Notes under the pieces: model-generated
What the model saw: the letters and a program-made list of their open reading frames with translations, nothing else
Told to the model about the DNA's origin: nothing
Database searches by the model: none
Translations under genes and position numbers: made by a program
In this document: in pieces, positions 33,100 through 43,639 of the stretch
How positions within the stretch are numbered: the first letter of the stretch is position 1
Layout of the letters: each line of letters opens with the position of its first letter
Assembly: GCA_905221605.1 (NCBI GenBank)
Contig: CAJNDS010000158.1
Span: 908,176-972,175 of the forward strand
Reading direction: 5' to 3'
Source of the DNA: Symbiodinium natans
Taxonomy: Eukaryota; Sar; Dinophyceae; Suessiales; Symbiodiniaceae
DNA: 64,000 nt

Positions 33100-34140
33100 T
33101 ATTTCTGTCGGCAAACTCCCCCAGTCCCTTCATGGAATGGTGCACTTGAAGCCAGAGCAAAGTTGGGGACCGATCTAAGTTACCTGCGCTTCTCGGGGTC
33201 TGGCAGCGGCTCAAAGCTCAAAACGATAGGACTTGCAACTTGTAGCAGGCCCCGGGCGCTCACGGCACCACGAAGGGGTTGTAGCAAACGCTGGACTTTC
33301 GCGACCAGCTTGCGCGCCCAGAATGCCGCGAGACAAGGGTTTGCAACAAGGTGGGCCCATCCCCCCTGCAACAAACGGGGGTCTTGAGCCATACCCATTT
33401 GGGTTTCTCTATGTTTCTCTCATTCTGGCAGTTTAGGTATTCCTTATAGCACCAACGAGGGACTGGAATTTACTCCCACATCCAGCGGCACTTCCGAGGC
33501 TGTCGCCAGATTTCCAAGCTGTACACCGGCCGTGCATAGGCTTCCGTCTTGTTTAGGGTTTGGGATTTGGTCCTCCAGCACGCTGTGCTTGGGGGGCGTA
33601 GGGGTCAGAATGCACCACGACAGCTTAGTAGACTTTAGCAGTGCGTCTGCGCTTCTGCAGATCAGCGGCCACCAGCGTCGTTTCAAGCAGAACTCCCCTT
33701 TTGCTTGCGGTCCTTGGTTCCTTTGCCGTACATCTGCCTCAGAGCAGTTCCGATAATGTCTGATGTCTTTAGTCCCATGGGAGTGTAGCAGGCGTCCCTT
33801 TGTCCTGTCCGAATCTGACAGATCTTTTTTTGCCCGCCATTCAGCTGTCGGCTCTCACATGGAGCAAGCGTGTTCCCTCGAGGGCCTCTACCTAGAGAAG
33901 CCTTGATTGTGGAGTATACCTGACATGGCTCCTCCATGTGCAAAGCAACAGCATGTCAGCGAGAGATGCTGGTCATACCTTCCGGAAGGTCTTGTTTTAT
34001 CTGGCAATGCTTTGGCAGGGCCGACGCAAGCCGGATCGCCCATCAGATCAGTGGTGAGATCGCAAGTATGGGCAGGCGTGGGTGCCCATGACTGGAATTG
34101 TCTGGAGAGTTCCCGCCACATTGCCACTAATTGGTCATGC
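33100..34140. other. No gene I can support
   Basis: Open frames on both strands (33163-33436, 33532-33756, 33683-33943 minus) conflict with one another and have no motif. Confidence 0.35.
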
Positions 34141-34146
34141 ATTGTG

Positions 34147-34263
34147 TACCTCCTCCTCCTCCTCCTCCTCCTAGCACTACCGTTGCCACTACCACTATCA
34201 CTACCACGACGACGACGACCACTGCGACTACGACTACGACTTCGACTACTACTACTACTACTG

Positions 34264-34343
<80 letters not shown>

Positions 34344-34450
34344 GCTACTCCTACTCCTACTGCTACTGCTACTGCTACTGCTACTGCTACTTCTACTTCT
34401 ACTTCTACTTCCTACTGCTACTTCCTACTGCTACCGCTACTGCTACTGCT
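34147..34450. repeat. CTA-type trinucleotide tract
   Basis: Starts as (CCT)n, passes through mixed CTA/CGA/CTT, and forms a nearly perfect (CTA)n from 34243 to 34343, then CTA/CTG mixtures. The long Leu-rich and Thr-rich frames over it are by-products of the repeat. Confidence 0.95.
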
Positions 34451-34858
34451 GCCATGTTCCACCTCCCAGGACCTCCGCAGAGCCCACTGCCGTGCTCTGC
34501 GCCCACACCACCCGACTCAGCCGAGCGGCCACAGCCTTTGGAGCTTCAGAATGCTGAAGATCTCGAAAGCCATTTCGGCATAGGGGAAGTCGAGGCATGA
34601 AAGTTGCGAGATGCTGTAGGCTGCCAAGTGTGCTCACACAAGGATGGCTCTCACAACGCTCCTGAGGTTAAACAGGTTTTCAATTAAAAGTCTGACCGTG
34701 AGTGCTGCACAATGAAGCCTGTCCTGATCCGTCGGAGGAGTGTGCGATCCAGCCGTAGCTTCTGAGGCAGACGTCTTCCTTTAAGCAGCTGCCAGTGCGG
34801 GACCCCAGCCCTCGACGACACGAAGAACTGCATCCTGTCATGGGGTGAGCTCAGTCCA

Positions 34859-35120
34859 GGTGATGTTTGTGGATGAACTCCTTCGCAGACTGAAAATTTC
34901 AACACAGCATCCTGACACTCTAGAGGAGCTATGGTCAAGCACTCATCATGAACCGGTTGGCGGTTGGAAACTCTGCAAGAAGATAGAGCGACAGCGGACA
35001 GGACACCCAAAGCCGGAAGCCTACGCACATTCTGCACAGGGGCAGCTTAAGAATCCGCATTATTGTAAGAAGCCAAAAAGGGGCCGTATGAAGCAGGGTT
35101 TATATTACTGTTTTTGGTGA
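34859..35120 (+). CDS. Candidate exon, basic helical, function unknown
   Basis: Follows acceptor ctcagtccag|G and reads VMFVDELLRRLKISTQHPDT...EELW, then a basic stretch (KLCKKIERQRTGHPKPEA). The frame stays open to 35120, but only the first ~90 bases look safe. The end runs into AT-rich repeats (ttggtgagtgtatata twice, 35115 and 35144). Confidence 0.35.
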
Positions 35121-35374
35121 GTGTATATAAGGTTCCTGCTTCATATTGGTGAGTGTATATATTGGGTGTCCTTTTGGGGGTACAAGACATATACATCCTA
35201 CTTCACATGAAGAAAGGAGATGATAGGAGCCTCCGACGGATTGGCTGATTCAGATGAGGGCACTTCCTGTGCACATCGGATTGGAATATTGCCTGAAGCC
35301 CTCCTTGCGTTTGCTGACGTAAGTGCACAGAACAGCGCCCGGGCTGCATGAAATGTAGCGAAATGTGGTGACAT

Positions 35375-35755
35375 GTGGCGACATATGGTGAAAGATCATG
35401 CCTGCTCCGGGCTCAGACTCGACGCCTCACTTCACGGAGGCTGTTCCGCCGCTTCCGTGCCCGTCGCCGAGGTCGCTGGCAGCCTAGACTTCCGAATGGT
35501 TCTGTGCAACTCCTGGTTTTGCAATCCATCCAGATCCCATGCCGTTTGGGAATTGCACGACGGGGACGAATAAAAGCTGAAGGTTTCAGCACAGCCTCGC
35601 AATTGCGGATGCTGGGCTTGGAGGTTGCGGTGTCTAAGCAAGACTCGCACAAGGCCCCGCGAAGCGTCGGCTCCTGGACCTCCAGCTCCCAAGCATGCGC
35701 CCAAGAACACTGGCTTACGCGGTGCCCGGCGAAACGGCTCGACGGGAGAGTATAG
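35375..35755 (+). CDS. Ambiguous coding region, both strands open
   Basis: The + frame reads NGSVQLLVLQSIQIP...FSTASQLRMLGLEVAVSKQD, which looks protein-like. Two minus frames (35413-35766, 35432-35758) are also open. The strand of the surrounding genes favours +. No family. Confidence 0.25.
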   Translation: MATYGERSCLLRAQTRRLTSRRLFRRFRARRRGRWQPRLPNGSVQLLVLQSIQIPCRLGIARRGRIKAEGFSTASQLRMLGLEVAVSKQDSHKAPRSVGSWTSSSQACAQEHWLTRCPAKRLDGRV

Positions 35756-36037
35756 CACTTAAACACGGCAAGGCAACCTCCAAAGGCTTCCCCAAGCTAC
35801 TCGAAACAGGCGCGCGGCCTCCTCGCAGAAGCCAGGGCTTCGAGGCCTCTTTTTTGCTATATCCCCCTTGGGAAATTAGTTTTTGTTTTTGTTTATATCA
35901 AACCCAAGAGGATTTTAAAAATCTATTGCTTTTAAGGCTCTAAGGGGAGTATACTTTGGGGGTTCACAAGGTTTCCAGAGGACCATCCTGGGAGCTTTCA
36001 TGGTTTGCATATGAGGCCGAGTGCGTACAGTAATTCA

Positions 36038-36146
36038 TGGGTGTTTCCGAACTAAGGGGTGCCTTATGGGGGTCCTTAATAGAAGGGAATCTTAATATGT
36101 GGGGGGGGTCCATGTTAAGGGCCCCCTGTATTTTCGGAAACTCCCA
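36038..36146. mobile_element. MITE family A, copy 3
   Basis: 109 bp. The left end TGGGTGTTTCCGAA and inverted right end TGGGAGTTTCCGAA differ at one base. The flank is CA on the left and TA on the right, so one TA is probably mutated. The interior (CTTATGGGGGTCCTTAATAG) aligns with the inverted interior of copy 1. Confidence 0.7.
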
Positions 36147-36195
36147 TAGCTACTTGTGCAGATGCCTGCAATCTCCAGCAGCGGAATTTTAAGTC

Positions 36196-36241
36196 GGGCT
36201 TAAACCCTAAACCCTAAACCCTAAAAACCCTAAGCCCTAAG
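36196..36241 (-). repeat. Telomere-like array (CCCTAAA)n
   Basis: Five to six units ending in CCCTAAG variants. Confidence 0.9.
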
Positions 36242-36351
36242 CGACCTGTGCAAGGCTTGGCTCGCGGCGGCCGATCGGATGCATCCTACGCTGGTGGCCC
36301 AGATCAGAGAGAGGAGGGCCGCCCCAACAGTCAGAGTCGTGGTCTTTTGTT

Positions 36352-36448
36352 AGGGTTTAGGGTTTAGGGTTTAGGGTTTAGGGTTTTAGGGTTTTGGGGT
36401 TTTAGGGTTTTTGGGTTTAGTTTTTAGGGTTTAGGGTTTAGCTCGGTC
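36352..36448 (+). repeat. Interstitial telomere-like array, TTTAGGG with TTTTAGGG variants
   Basis: About 12 units, with octamers in the middle. It is opposite in orientation to the array 110 bp upstream. Confidence 0.95.
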
Positions 36449-36605
36449 ACAGGCAAGCTACCACAGGAGCCCTGATGCAAAAGGGTTTAGGGTTATGAAG
36501 GGCAGCTGGCAGGCAGAAAATGCACCGTTGGGAATGCGGGGTGATGGAGTCGCAGCGGATTTTGTCAGAAATGCTGCTTGACTTGTCAACTTTGCCCATG
36601 CTCGA

Positions 36606-36725
36606 ATCAGGTTTGCCACAACTCAGCTTGTAAGAGAGCACGAACACCAAATTTTGTTTTTGTGTTCCTTTTGTTGTTGACTCGATCAGGTTGCCACAAT
36701 TCAGCTTGTAAGAGAGCTGAACAAT
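36606..36725. repeat. Direct repeat of about 37 bp, 80 bp apart
   Basis: The phrase gccacaactcagcttgtaag (from about 36612) recurs as gccacaattcagcttgtaag (from about 36694), each preceded by atcaggtt and followed by agagc. In the + frame both give CHNSACKRA, so a duplicated exon end is possible. Confidence 0.7.
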
Positions 36726-36811
36726 GGCAACGTTCCGGCCGCGACTTCCGCTTCGGGACCTCCGGTGCCCTACAAGGGGGTACCACAGAAAGAGGCTGGC
36801 AAGATCTGGCA

Positions 36812-36854
36812 AGGGGTTTAGGGTTTAGGGGTGTAGGGGGTTAGGGGTTTAGGG
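36812..36854 (+). repeat. Telomere-like array, decayed
   Basis: TTTAGGG and GTTAGGGG units, ending 30 bp before the acceptor-like ttttttctcag at 36879. Confidence 0.8.
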
Positions 36855-36879
36855 CTACAACTCTGACGGTTTTTTTCTC

Positions 36880-37500
36880 AGACCTTGCGCAGACCGACGG
36901 GAGTGCAGAAGCAGGTGCAGATGCTCACGCGAGAGCGAGCGAAGCGTCGGCACCTCAAGCTGACAGCTGGCCTGTATTTGAAGAGATCATCTTACCTTGC
37001 TTTCTCTTCTTTTTCTTTGGATGAGCTGCTTCTCCCCACAATCATGGGACCTTGTGCTTCTCGGCTCGGCACATTGCCACCCACAGCGGCCGGGCTGCTT
37101 GCTTGTCTTGTAGCCGAGGTCGCGAAGCTCCCATGTCACGTGAGGGCGAAGTCCCAGCAAGGACCGGGCGCGTGCGGGCACCTCCTTAAATGTGAACCCC
37201 GTTGAACCGGCCATTTAAAAGCCTTGAGCCCTGAACCCTTGGTGCTCTTTTCAGGAACAGGCGCCAAGAGCCAGATGGAGCCCGTTCGAACCGTCCAGGC
37301 CCGGAAGAGTGACAGAACTACTCGAGCTCCTCACATGGGTCCGAAGGCTTGGCTCCTGTATCTACAGCACACTAGACTTAAAGCACTAAGTACATACGAT
37401 CTTTTTTATCAGGCTTTGTCTCTGCCAAACCTTGTTCCTTGTATGTTCACAGATCCTCAGCACCACACGAGACTGCCCTTCGTTATCTGAACCGCCCGTC
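36880..37500 (+). CDS. Candidate exons after two good acceptors, function unknown
   Basis: The acceptor ttttttctcag (36879) is followed by a frame rich in Ala/Glu (AEAGADAHARASEASAPQAD) and a basic alternative (TGVQKQVQMLTRERAKRRH). The acceptor tgctcttttcag (37254) is followed by RVTELLELLTWVRRLGS in one frame. Frames cannot be chosen with confidence. Confidence 0.3.
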
Positions 37501-37669
37501 AGAAAAAATTCTGCAAGGCCGAGCGGGTCCTGCGAGCCAGGAATCTAGAAATGGCAAAACCTGCTGTCCTTAAATTGATTCAGCCGCACATTCAGCGATA
37601 TTCTACAAGAGCCTGCCGGCTTCATTTACACAAGTGAGAACCTGATCGAGACCACGCTCTTGTGCCCAC

Positions 37670-38068
37670 ATGTATTGCAAAACGACAAGTAGAGCGATTC
37701 ACGGCGCCTCTGCTAGGTTCGGGATCTGTCTCCTCACCAAGCACGAAGGTGGACAGCTTTCTGTGCACATGTTGCAAGGGTATTGCGTACCAGACACAGC
37801 CTGTGCGTATGTATGCGCGGCTGACGGTTCAACCTTCGATGCCCAACTTCTTAAAGCGTCTTCGTGCTCTGAAAGGGTGTCCTGCCTTTGCAGTCTTTGC
37901 AGTGCAGGGATCCTTGGCCTAAACGATATTTGCTGTCGCAGGCATCTCTGTGACGCGGTTTGCATCGCAGCAGAAGGTTTGTGTGTCACACCTCCAGCTC
38001 AAGAGCTGGTAGGCTTGGCCGCATGTAAAGGGACGTCAAAGAGACGCCCTTTGACGTTGTACCGCTAG
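37670..38068 (+). CDS. Cys-rich open frame, 132 codons
   Basis: From an ATG at 37670 the frame reads to a stop with about 15 cysteines (SCSERVSCLCSLCSAG, DICCRRHLCDAVCIAAEGLC). Cysteine spacing fits no family I can name. A frame this long could arise by chance, so support is moderate at best. Confidence 0.35.
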   Translation: MYCKTTSRAIHGASARFGICLLTKHEGGQLSVHMLQGYCVPDTACAYVCAADGSTFDAQLLKASSCSERVSCLCSLCSAGILGLNDICCRRHLCDAVCIAAEGLCVTPPAQELVGLAACKGTSKRRPLTLYR

Positions 38069-38125
38069 CTCCGCGCTGTCGAGCGATGAATACTTTTTTT
38101 ATCAGCCGGGCGGGCCCTTCTGGCG

Positions 38126-38449
38126 ATGGATGAGAGCAGCATGGAAGGCAATAGAAGAACATTGCGGCGCGTTGGAAGTAAGCCAGACGAGCTTGGTCAG
38201 GAGCAGAAGCAGAAAGTAAAAACTCCCACGGCGGCATGGAAACCTCCGAGGCTTGGGCCGCATGTACCCTCCGTGCTTCAAAGGCCCCAGAACCATCGGA
38301 ACCCGACAGAGCCCGATACTCCCAAAAACCTACAGAGCCAAAACCCTGTAAGGGTCCAAGCCCGCGTCTGGGAAGCAAGGAGGAGCACACATGGTTTCAC
38401 CCGGCAACACCTCAAGCGAGAGGTGCCTGCCAAAACAGCTTCAAGTTAA
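38126..38449 (+). CDS. Candidate small basic protein or exon
   Basis: 107 codons from ATG (MDESSMEGNRRTLRRVGSKP, GQEQKQKVKTPTAAWKPPRL). A second frame over 38236-38517 ends in a hydrophobic stretch (LNLLILVLAYFCMFQAPIGV). An exon switch between the two is possible. No family. Confidence 0.3.
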   Translation: MDESSMEGNRRTLRRVGSKPDELGQEQKQKVKTPTAAWKPPRLGPHVPSVLQRPQNHRNPTEPDTPKNLQSQNPVRVQARVWEARRSTHGFTRQHLKREVPAKTASS

Positions 38450-39090
38450 ACCTCCTCATCTTAGTGCTGGCGTACTTCTGCATGTTTCAAGCGCCAATTG
38501 GTGTTTTTGGAGCTTGATATCATCGTTCGACATGATGAAGCCCCTGCAGAGACTTGTCGCCTTTGTTGTCTCGCTTCCGGGGAAAAAGGTTCGATTGCAA
38601 GTCCTTGACCAGTTCACAGGCGCTCCACAGTCTGCATGATTTGATAACATTTGTAGATGAGTCAGTAGATCAATACTTTTTTGTGTTAAAGTATCCTTCT
38701 TGGAACATTTGAATGAGATTATTTGCAGGCGCCGGACTCGAAAAAGTAGAGAGAGAGAGGGCAATTGAGTCAAGCCTGCCATGGGCGATCCTGCTACCTC
38801 TTTCGAGGCCTGGCAAGACGTTTACATCAAATATATTTAATCGCGCCCGCAGTGTGCTCTTCTCACAACCTTGCGCAGGAAGATGACGATGAGAGGCCTG
38901 GTCGTCATGTGATCCAATGTGGTGAGCACAAACATTACTGTAGATTCGCTTTGCCGATAATCCGAGAAGATTCACGTGCAATATGCAGTCGATGGCTCAA
39001 GCAGTGTTGTGTCCCAGAAAAGCATGAACACGTCACAGAGCAAGTCAGAATTCTTCTCCAAGATTTCTCATCTCAACCTTACCAGCAGAC

Positions 39091-40317
39091 ATGCAGGGCA
39101 TGTGGATGGTTGCTGCGAGCCTTCTGTGGGGCTCACCCACAAAAGCTCACCTTCCGGGAGAGGTTCGGCCATTTGAGTGGCTAAAGGATTTGCCAAATGC
39201 AACCAGGGCCGGTGAAGATCTCCTTCCGCGCTCCTTGGGATGTGGAACATCCAGGAAGAGTTGGGCAGACGTGGGAGCCAAAAACAAGAACGTGGAAGGT
39301 GAGGATTTTGAAGGTTGGGTTCCTTTGACGCTCATGGATTTCATGCCAGTGAATCGCTCCTTCTACATCCAAGTGCCCAAAGGTGTGGGCCAGAGCTGGC
39401 CTGTGCCGCTGCTCATAGCTCTTCACTCACAGGGAGACCAAGCTGATGATTTTGCTGCCTCTCGCTATTTTGGAACTCTTGGAAAGACATTGGGTTTTGT
39501 CAGTGTCTACCCACAAGGATTAGATGATGCTGTTCCTGGAGGTGGTGACTTGGGAACAGGCTGGAATGTCGGGACCGCAGGTGATGAGCAGACCTGCATC
39601 AAGGATGAAGTCGCCACAGATTGCTACGCCTCTTGCTGGGAGCAAGGCAAATGTGGAAGTTGCAATTGGTCTGGCTGCTACGATGAGCGACTGTTCGTGT
39701 ACTCCGTGATCGAAGCTGTGAGTTCAGTCCTTTGCATTGACCCTTCTCGTGTCTATGTGACAGGTGAAAGCAATGGTGGCATGTTGGCGCACTATTTGGT
39801 TCAGTCTCTCCCTGGCACATTTGCGGCAGTAGTCCCTTGGTATGGTCTTCCTTTGCTGGGTTATGGTTTGGGTGCCGAGTTCGAGCTGGTGCGGGACACG
39901 AAAAACTGCCGACAAACGGCTATGCTGCAGCTGCATGGAAGACAAGATGACATCATGCCGCCTCAAGGTGGTGTTTCTGGAGGCTTTATGCCAGGATGGA
40001 TCTACGAGCCATTAAACAAGGTGCAGCAAGGCTGGGCGGCGGTTCACGAGTGTGACACCGTCGCTTCAGAAGCCAGAAGCTACTGGGATGGCGGCAAGCA
40101 GAACTTCCGATGCTTTGACTACAAGGGTTGCTCCAGCGGTCGGCGTATCATGCGCTGCTTCTATGATGGTGGTCACGGTGATGTTCCGGGTGATGGTGTG
40201 GCAGACCAGATTACGGTTTGGTTCCTTCTGCAATATCATTTAGACACCATGTCGCTGGGAGAAAAGAACCAGCTACTTTCTAGGAAGCCCGTTGGAGCTC
40301 GTCAAACCTTTGTTTGA
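39091..40317 (+). CDS. Secreted CE1/LpqC-type esterase (PHB depolymerase-like), intronless
   Basis: A 408-residue alpha/beta-hydrolase in one open frame. The start MQGMWMVAASLLWG looks like a signal peptide cleaved near residue 19. The family hydrolyses esters of polyhydroxybutyrate, feruloyl-sugar or related substrates. Visible: LLIALHSQGDQADD (oxyanion region), SVYPQG, nucleophile motif GESNGG with Ser227, LHGRQDD with Asp286 at the usual His+4 place, and GGHGD with His362 as catalytic His. A Cys-rich insert (CYASCWEQGKCGSCNWSGC, residues ~178-196) suggests disulphides and export. Length is normal for the family plus a leader. Being uninterrupted, it differs from every other firm gene here, as if retroposed or acquired. 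A possible upstream exon (38879-38921, DDERPGRHVIQCG) is weak. Confidence 0.93.
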   Translation: MQGMWMVAASLLWGSPTKAHLPGEVRPFEWLKDLPNATRAGEDLLPRSLGCGTSRKSWADVGAKNKNVEGEDFEGWVPLTLMDFMPVNRSFYIQVPKGVGQSWPVPLLIALHSQGDQADDFAASRYFGTLGKTLGFVSVYPQGLDDAVPGGGDLGTGWNVGTAGDEQTCIKDEVATDCYASCWEQGKCGSCNWSGCYDERLFVYSVIEAVSSVLCIDPSRVYVTGESNGGMLAHYLVQSLPGTFAAVVPWYGLPLLGYGLGAEFELVRDTKNCRQTAMLQLHGRQDDIMPPQGGVSGGFMPGWIYEPLNKVQQGWAAVHECDTVASEARSYWDGGKQNFRCFDYKGCSSGRRIMRCFYDGGHGDVPGDGVADQITVWFLLQYHLDTMSLGEKNQLLSRKPVGARQTFV

Positions 40318-40319
40318 GA

Positions 40320-41690
40320 GACCGGGTGGAGCGTTGTACAAATTTTGAAAGGCTGTCTGAACTGCTGTCGCAAGTACAAGAACAGTGTAGTTGCAAGGCT
40401 TTTGCTGGTTCGTTAAGGCAGTTCAGCTTTCGAGTGTGATCACGAGTGTCACCAGACCAATCGTCCCAGGCTGAACCTGAAAGAAAATCTTACAAGTGGG
40501 TTTTTACCAGCCTCCCGGGTTGTCACATTCCCACCTCCAAGCATGTTTTTTTCACTTGCCTTGGTCCAGGATTTCTTCACTTCCAGGCAGTGCGTGGAGG
40601 TTCCCGCCTCAATGGGTCGAACTTGTGAAGAAGTGCTTCGAGGCAGTGATCCATCCACCAGTAGTGTTGGTCTCCTATGTCTCTTTCAGGACTCCGGTGA
40701 TTTGAGCCGAACACACATGTGGGAAAGGAGCCTTTCTGGGTCGGCGTTTTTGGCCGTTTTGGAGTCGATCTATGTGGCAGATGTGGATGGCTTGACGCCA
40801 GGACTGACATCCAAGACCAGTTGATGCTTTTTGTTCGGGCCCTAGCAAATGCTTCGGCAGAACTTTGAGGGTCCGTCAATGTTTGAGAGATGATCAGAGA
40901 GATCCTCACTTCCGAATGGTTTTCCAAACTGCAAATGAGGAGCCTGGGACACTTTTCTACTCTGTGGTTCCACGAGGGGTGGATTAAAGGATCCACAAGG
41001 TGCTGCAGCCTGCCTTTTCGGTGCTCCGCCTGCCAGTTCTTGTGCAGGTCTGTGGACAGCTGTATATTTGTTGCAGTGTAGTTTGAACAGTTTGAATGTA
41101 TTGGTTGGCTGATGACTGCTCCCTGTGCCAGCACATCCACCGAGAAGATCATTCAGGACGTTCTTTCGCTTAGTTCTGCATCATATCCCTTGACACGAAT
41201 ATTGTGTATCTTGAGCCTTGAACCTTAGTCGTTGGTGTGGTCTGAGGCTCTGCTTTGCTACTCATGGCGCGGGCCATTCTGAAACGGTGTGGCTCGCAGG
41301 CAGCTTCCTGTTGCTGCATGCTGTCGGGGTAGAGTCGCAGGCTGGAGTCCACGGCACAGTCTACCTTTGCTAGTCAAATGTGTACTCTGAGAACGACAAC
41401 TTGTAATGACCATCACCATCCCATATTTCTTCCCGTCGGTCTCTTGCAGATGCTTTTTTGATGTGCTGTTATTTATTTCGAGGCGAGTGGATGGCTGCGG
41501 CTTTATGTCTCACATTTCCCGTCACTCGCTTGGAAATAGCAAGACTCGCAACATCCATTGTCATGTCAGGTGTATTTCCTGCATGGCGGTGATATGCCAG
41601 GCCGTCGAAGCAACCACATGCATTCAGACGTGACACACTGACACCATCTGACACCCATTTCTCAGCGAGCCCCATTTCTTCGGCACAGTT
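40320..41690. other. Unresolved stretch downstream of the esterase
   Basis: Between 40560 and 40860 all three + frames and one long minus frame (40577-41152) are open, so no coding call is safe. The rest shows no motif. Confidence 0.3.
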
Positions 41691-41699
41691 CATTCGCGC

Positions 41700-41727
41700 C
41701 CTAAACCCTAAACCCTAAACCCTAAAC
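41700..41727 (-). repeat. Telomere-like array (CCCTAAA)n
   Basis: Four perfect heptamers, 140 bp upstream of the exon at 41865. Confidence 0.95.
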
Positions 41728-41864
41728 TTGTCCAGGATCCTCTGAAGCTTCCTGTGGAAATGGGATTCGTCGAAGCAGCGCGTTTGTGAAAGCCTCACAG
41801 GCTTGTTTGTTTCTTTGGCTGCTATGACTTTTCCGCAGCGGCACAATGCGTAACCTCTTTCCAG

Positions 41865-42317
41865 GTCAAGAGAGTGTTCTTTCATCAATCCGGAGAAGAA
41901 GTCAAGCGCAAATGTGCGATTCTCATAGCCCGCCGCATCGTGACAGCTGTTCTTCGTGTTTCGCACCACCTTCTGGCAGAGGTTTTTTCAGCTCCCTCGC
42001 GGACGCAGGCGAGAGCATACGGCACGGTCGAAACATTCGAAGCAACAAACCGCACCAGGAGGAGTAGAACGCCTCTGACGCAGTGGATACACAGAGCCTT
42101 CCGGCTTGTCCCTGATTTTGCTCAAGCGTTTCACTTGGAATCTTTTCAAGATGAGATACAATCTTTTGGCGACTTTGATCGATTTCGGCAGGATCTGCAG
42201 GCTGATTTGGTTAGTTCTAGTCCTGGTTGTGTTTGCTCTGAAGAGTCTGCAAGAGTCGCTCCGGCCTCCGAAGCCTACCTTCCGCTTTCATGGGCAGTGA
42301 CAAAGTCAAATGCCTGA
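41865..42317 (+). CDS. Terminal exon of an unassigned protein, 150 residues
   Basis: Acceptor cctctttccag|G opens a frame of exactly 151 codons including the stop. It is basic and helical at first (GEEVKRKCAILIARRIVTAV), then reads FRLVPDFAQAFHLESFQDEI and DFDRFRQDLQADL. Good coding composition over its whole length. No family recognised; upstream exons not found. Confidence 0.5.
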   Translation, partial: VKRVFFHQSGEEVKRKCAILIARRIVTAVLRVSHHLLAEVFSAPSRTQARAYGTVETFEATNRTRRSRTPLTQWIHRAFRLVPDFAQAFHLESFQDEIQSFGDFDRFRQDLQADLVSSSPGCVCSEESARVAPASEAYLPLSWAVTKSNA

Positions 42318-42489
42318 AGAGAGAGGGATTGCATGTGACCATTTTGCATCCTCTCTTTTAACTAGATTCGATTCCAGAGCAAAAGGTTGGAGCGTGTGTG
42401 GACGTAACGGTGACAAGTGAACCACACTTTGCGAGCGAGTCGCCCGTGCATCATCCCACGTCATGCCATGAAACCCTAAACCCTAAGCC

Positions 42490-42690
42490 AAAAAACCCTA
42501 TTCCTGCAGACATTTTGAATCAAGTCCGACAGCTCGATGGCACATTTGTTGACCCAGGACCGGTTTTTCCAGTTCAGATCCAAGGCTCACCTGGGCTCCT
42601 GTTGGCTCGCAGGCCATGGCTGGAGGGAACGCAGCATCACAGCCATTCAACATGGAGGCCGGAAGTGGAGGCTGTGGAGTTTGTTTAAGT
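42490..42690 (+). CDS. Candidate exon, function unknown
   Basis: After cctattcctgcag near 42510 a frame reads DILNQVRQLDGTFVDPGPVF...IQGSPGLLLARRPW to a stop. A short CCCTAAA pair lies just before it (42472-42487). Confidence 0.3.
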
Positions 42691-42718
42691 GCTACCTGAA
42701 AGCGTCGTTCTGCACATT

Positions 42719-43198
42719 TCAATGTTCTCCGACCATGGTGAGGCCAAGTCCAATGATGCAAAGAGCAACAAGAAGGCCGTTTATCTTGCCGGTAGTGGCA
42801 GCTGTCGGCTGGCCTATACGAATCTCAAAAGTGCATTTGCAGTCAGAATTGCAGGGTCCGATGTAAACATGGTATTTGACTAGCGTCGGACAGCCGCAGG
42901 CTCTCAACACAGGGGAGAAGCTGCGAAATGAAGCAACAAAGAGATGCAACAATGCGGGCGAACAATGACAGAGCTCCAAAGGGCAAAGACCATTTTGCCA
43001 AACAAAACTATATAAAAGCATGAGAAAGACACATGTCCTTTCTTGCAGACGCTTCAGTCTTTGCCTCACTGCAAAGCACTGTTGAAGCAAGCTGAGGCAC
43101 CAACTATCAATAGCCCAAACATTCACCATGCTTGACATGGCTTCAGTTTGACAAGAAATGATCAAGACAAAATCACATGCGCCGTAAAATCGATACAT
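42719..43198 (-). CDS. Minus-strand open frame with a C-terminal membrane segment
   Basis: 159 codons from ATG to stop; the end is CNSDCKCTFEIRIG, then a hydrophobic helix INGLLVALCIIGLGLTMVG. It looks protein-like but opposes every firm gene, and the + strand has a competing frame (SDHGEAKSNDAKSNKKAVYL). It is as likely to be chance as real. Confidence 0.25.
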   Translation of the reverse strand: MYRFYGACDFVLIISCQTEAMSSMVNVWAIDSWCLSLLQQCFAVRQRLKRLQERTCVFLMLLYSFVWQNGLCPLELCHCSPALLHLFVASFRSFSPVLRACGCPTLVKYHVYIGPCNSDCKCTFEIRIGQPTAATTGKINGLLVALCIIGLGLTMVGEH

Positions 43199-43639
43199 GT
43201 AGAATCACTTCGCTGTTGGTGATTTCTTCAACAAACCTTCGCCCACAAGCTTTGCACCCACAGCCTGATCATTTCCTTTGACAAATCTGCTTGAGAATGC
43301 TGGAAGGACAATTCAGGGTTCCCTATTCGAAGACTTAAACACGACTGACACGCAAAAACATAAGCACTGTAATTAGAGGGCTGTGAAAATACCGTGAAAG
43401 TGTAGTCAAACAGATAAGAGTTTTTTTGACCATTCCACAGCCGAAAATGTAATGTGATGCCTTTGAAAAGTGGAACTCTTTTGAGCGGAAAGTCGCTGGT
43501 CTGCGCAAAGTGGTCGGTGCTTCTTCAAGAAAATCCTCACGAAAAAAAAGCCCTGCTGCTGCGAGGTCTGCTGGTGGTCTGCTGGTGGTCTGCTGCTGCT
43601 GAACGCGCAAGCGGCACCTTGAGTGAGAGGGATCGCAAG

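Noticed and set aside
33907-34557. Long Leu-rich and Thr-rich open frames
   Set aside because: They are translations of the CTA/CTC trinucleotide tract; the flanks show no exon borders.
34684-35037. Minus-strand frame of 117 codons
   Set aside because: It is the shadow of the better-bordered + exon at 34859.
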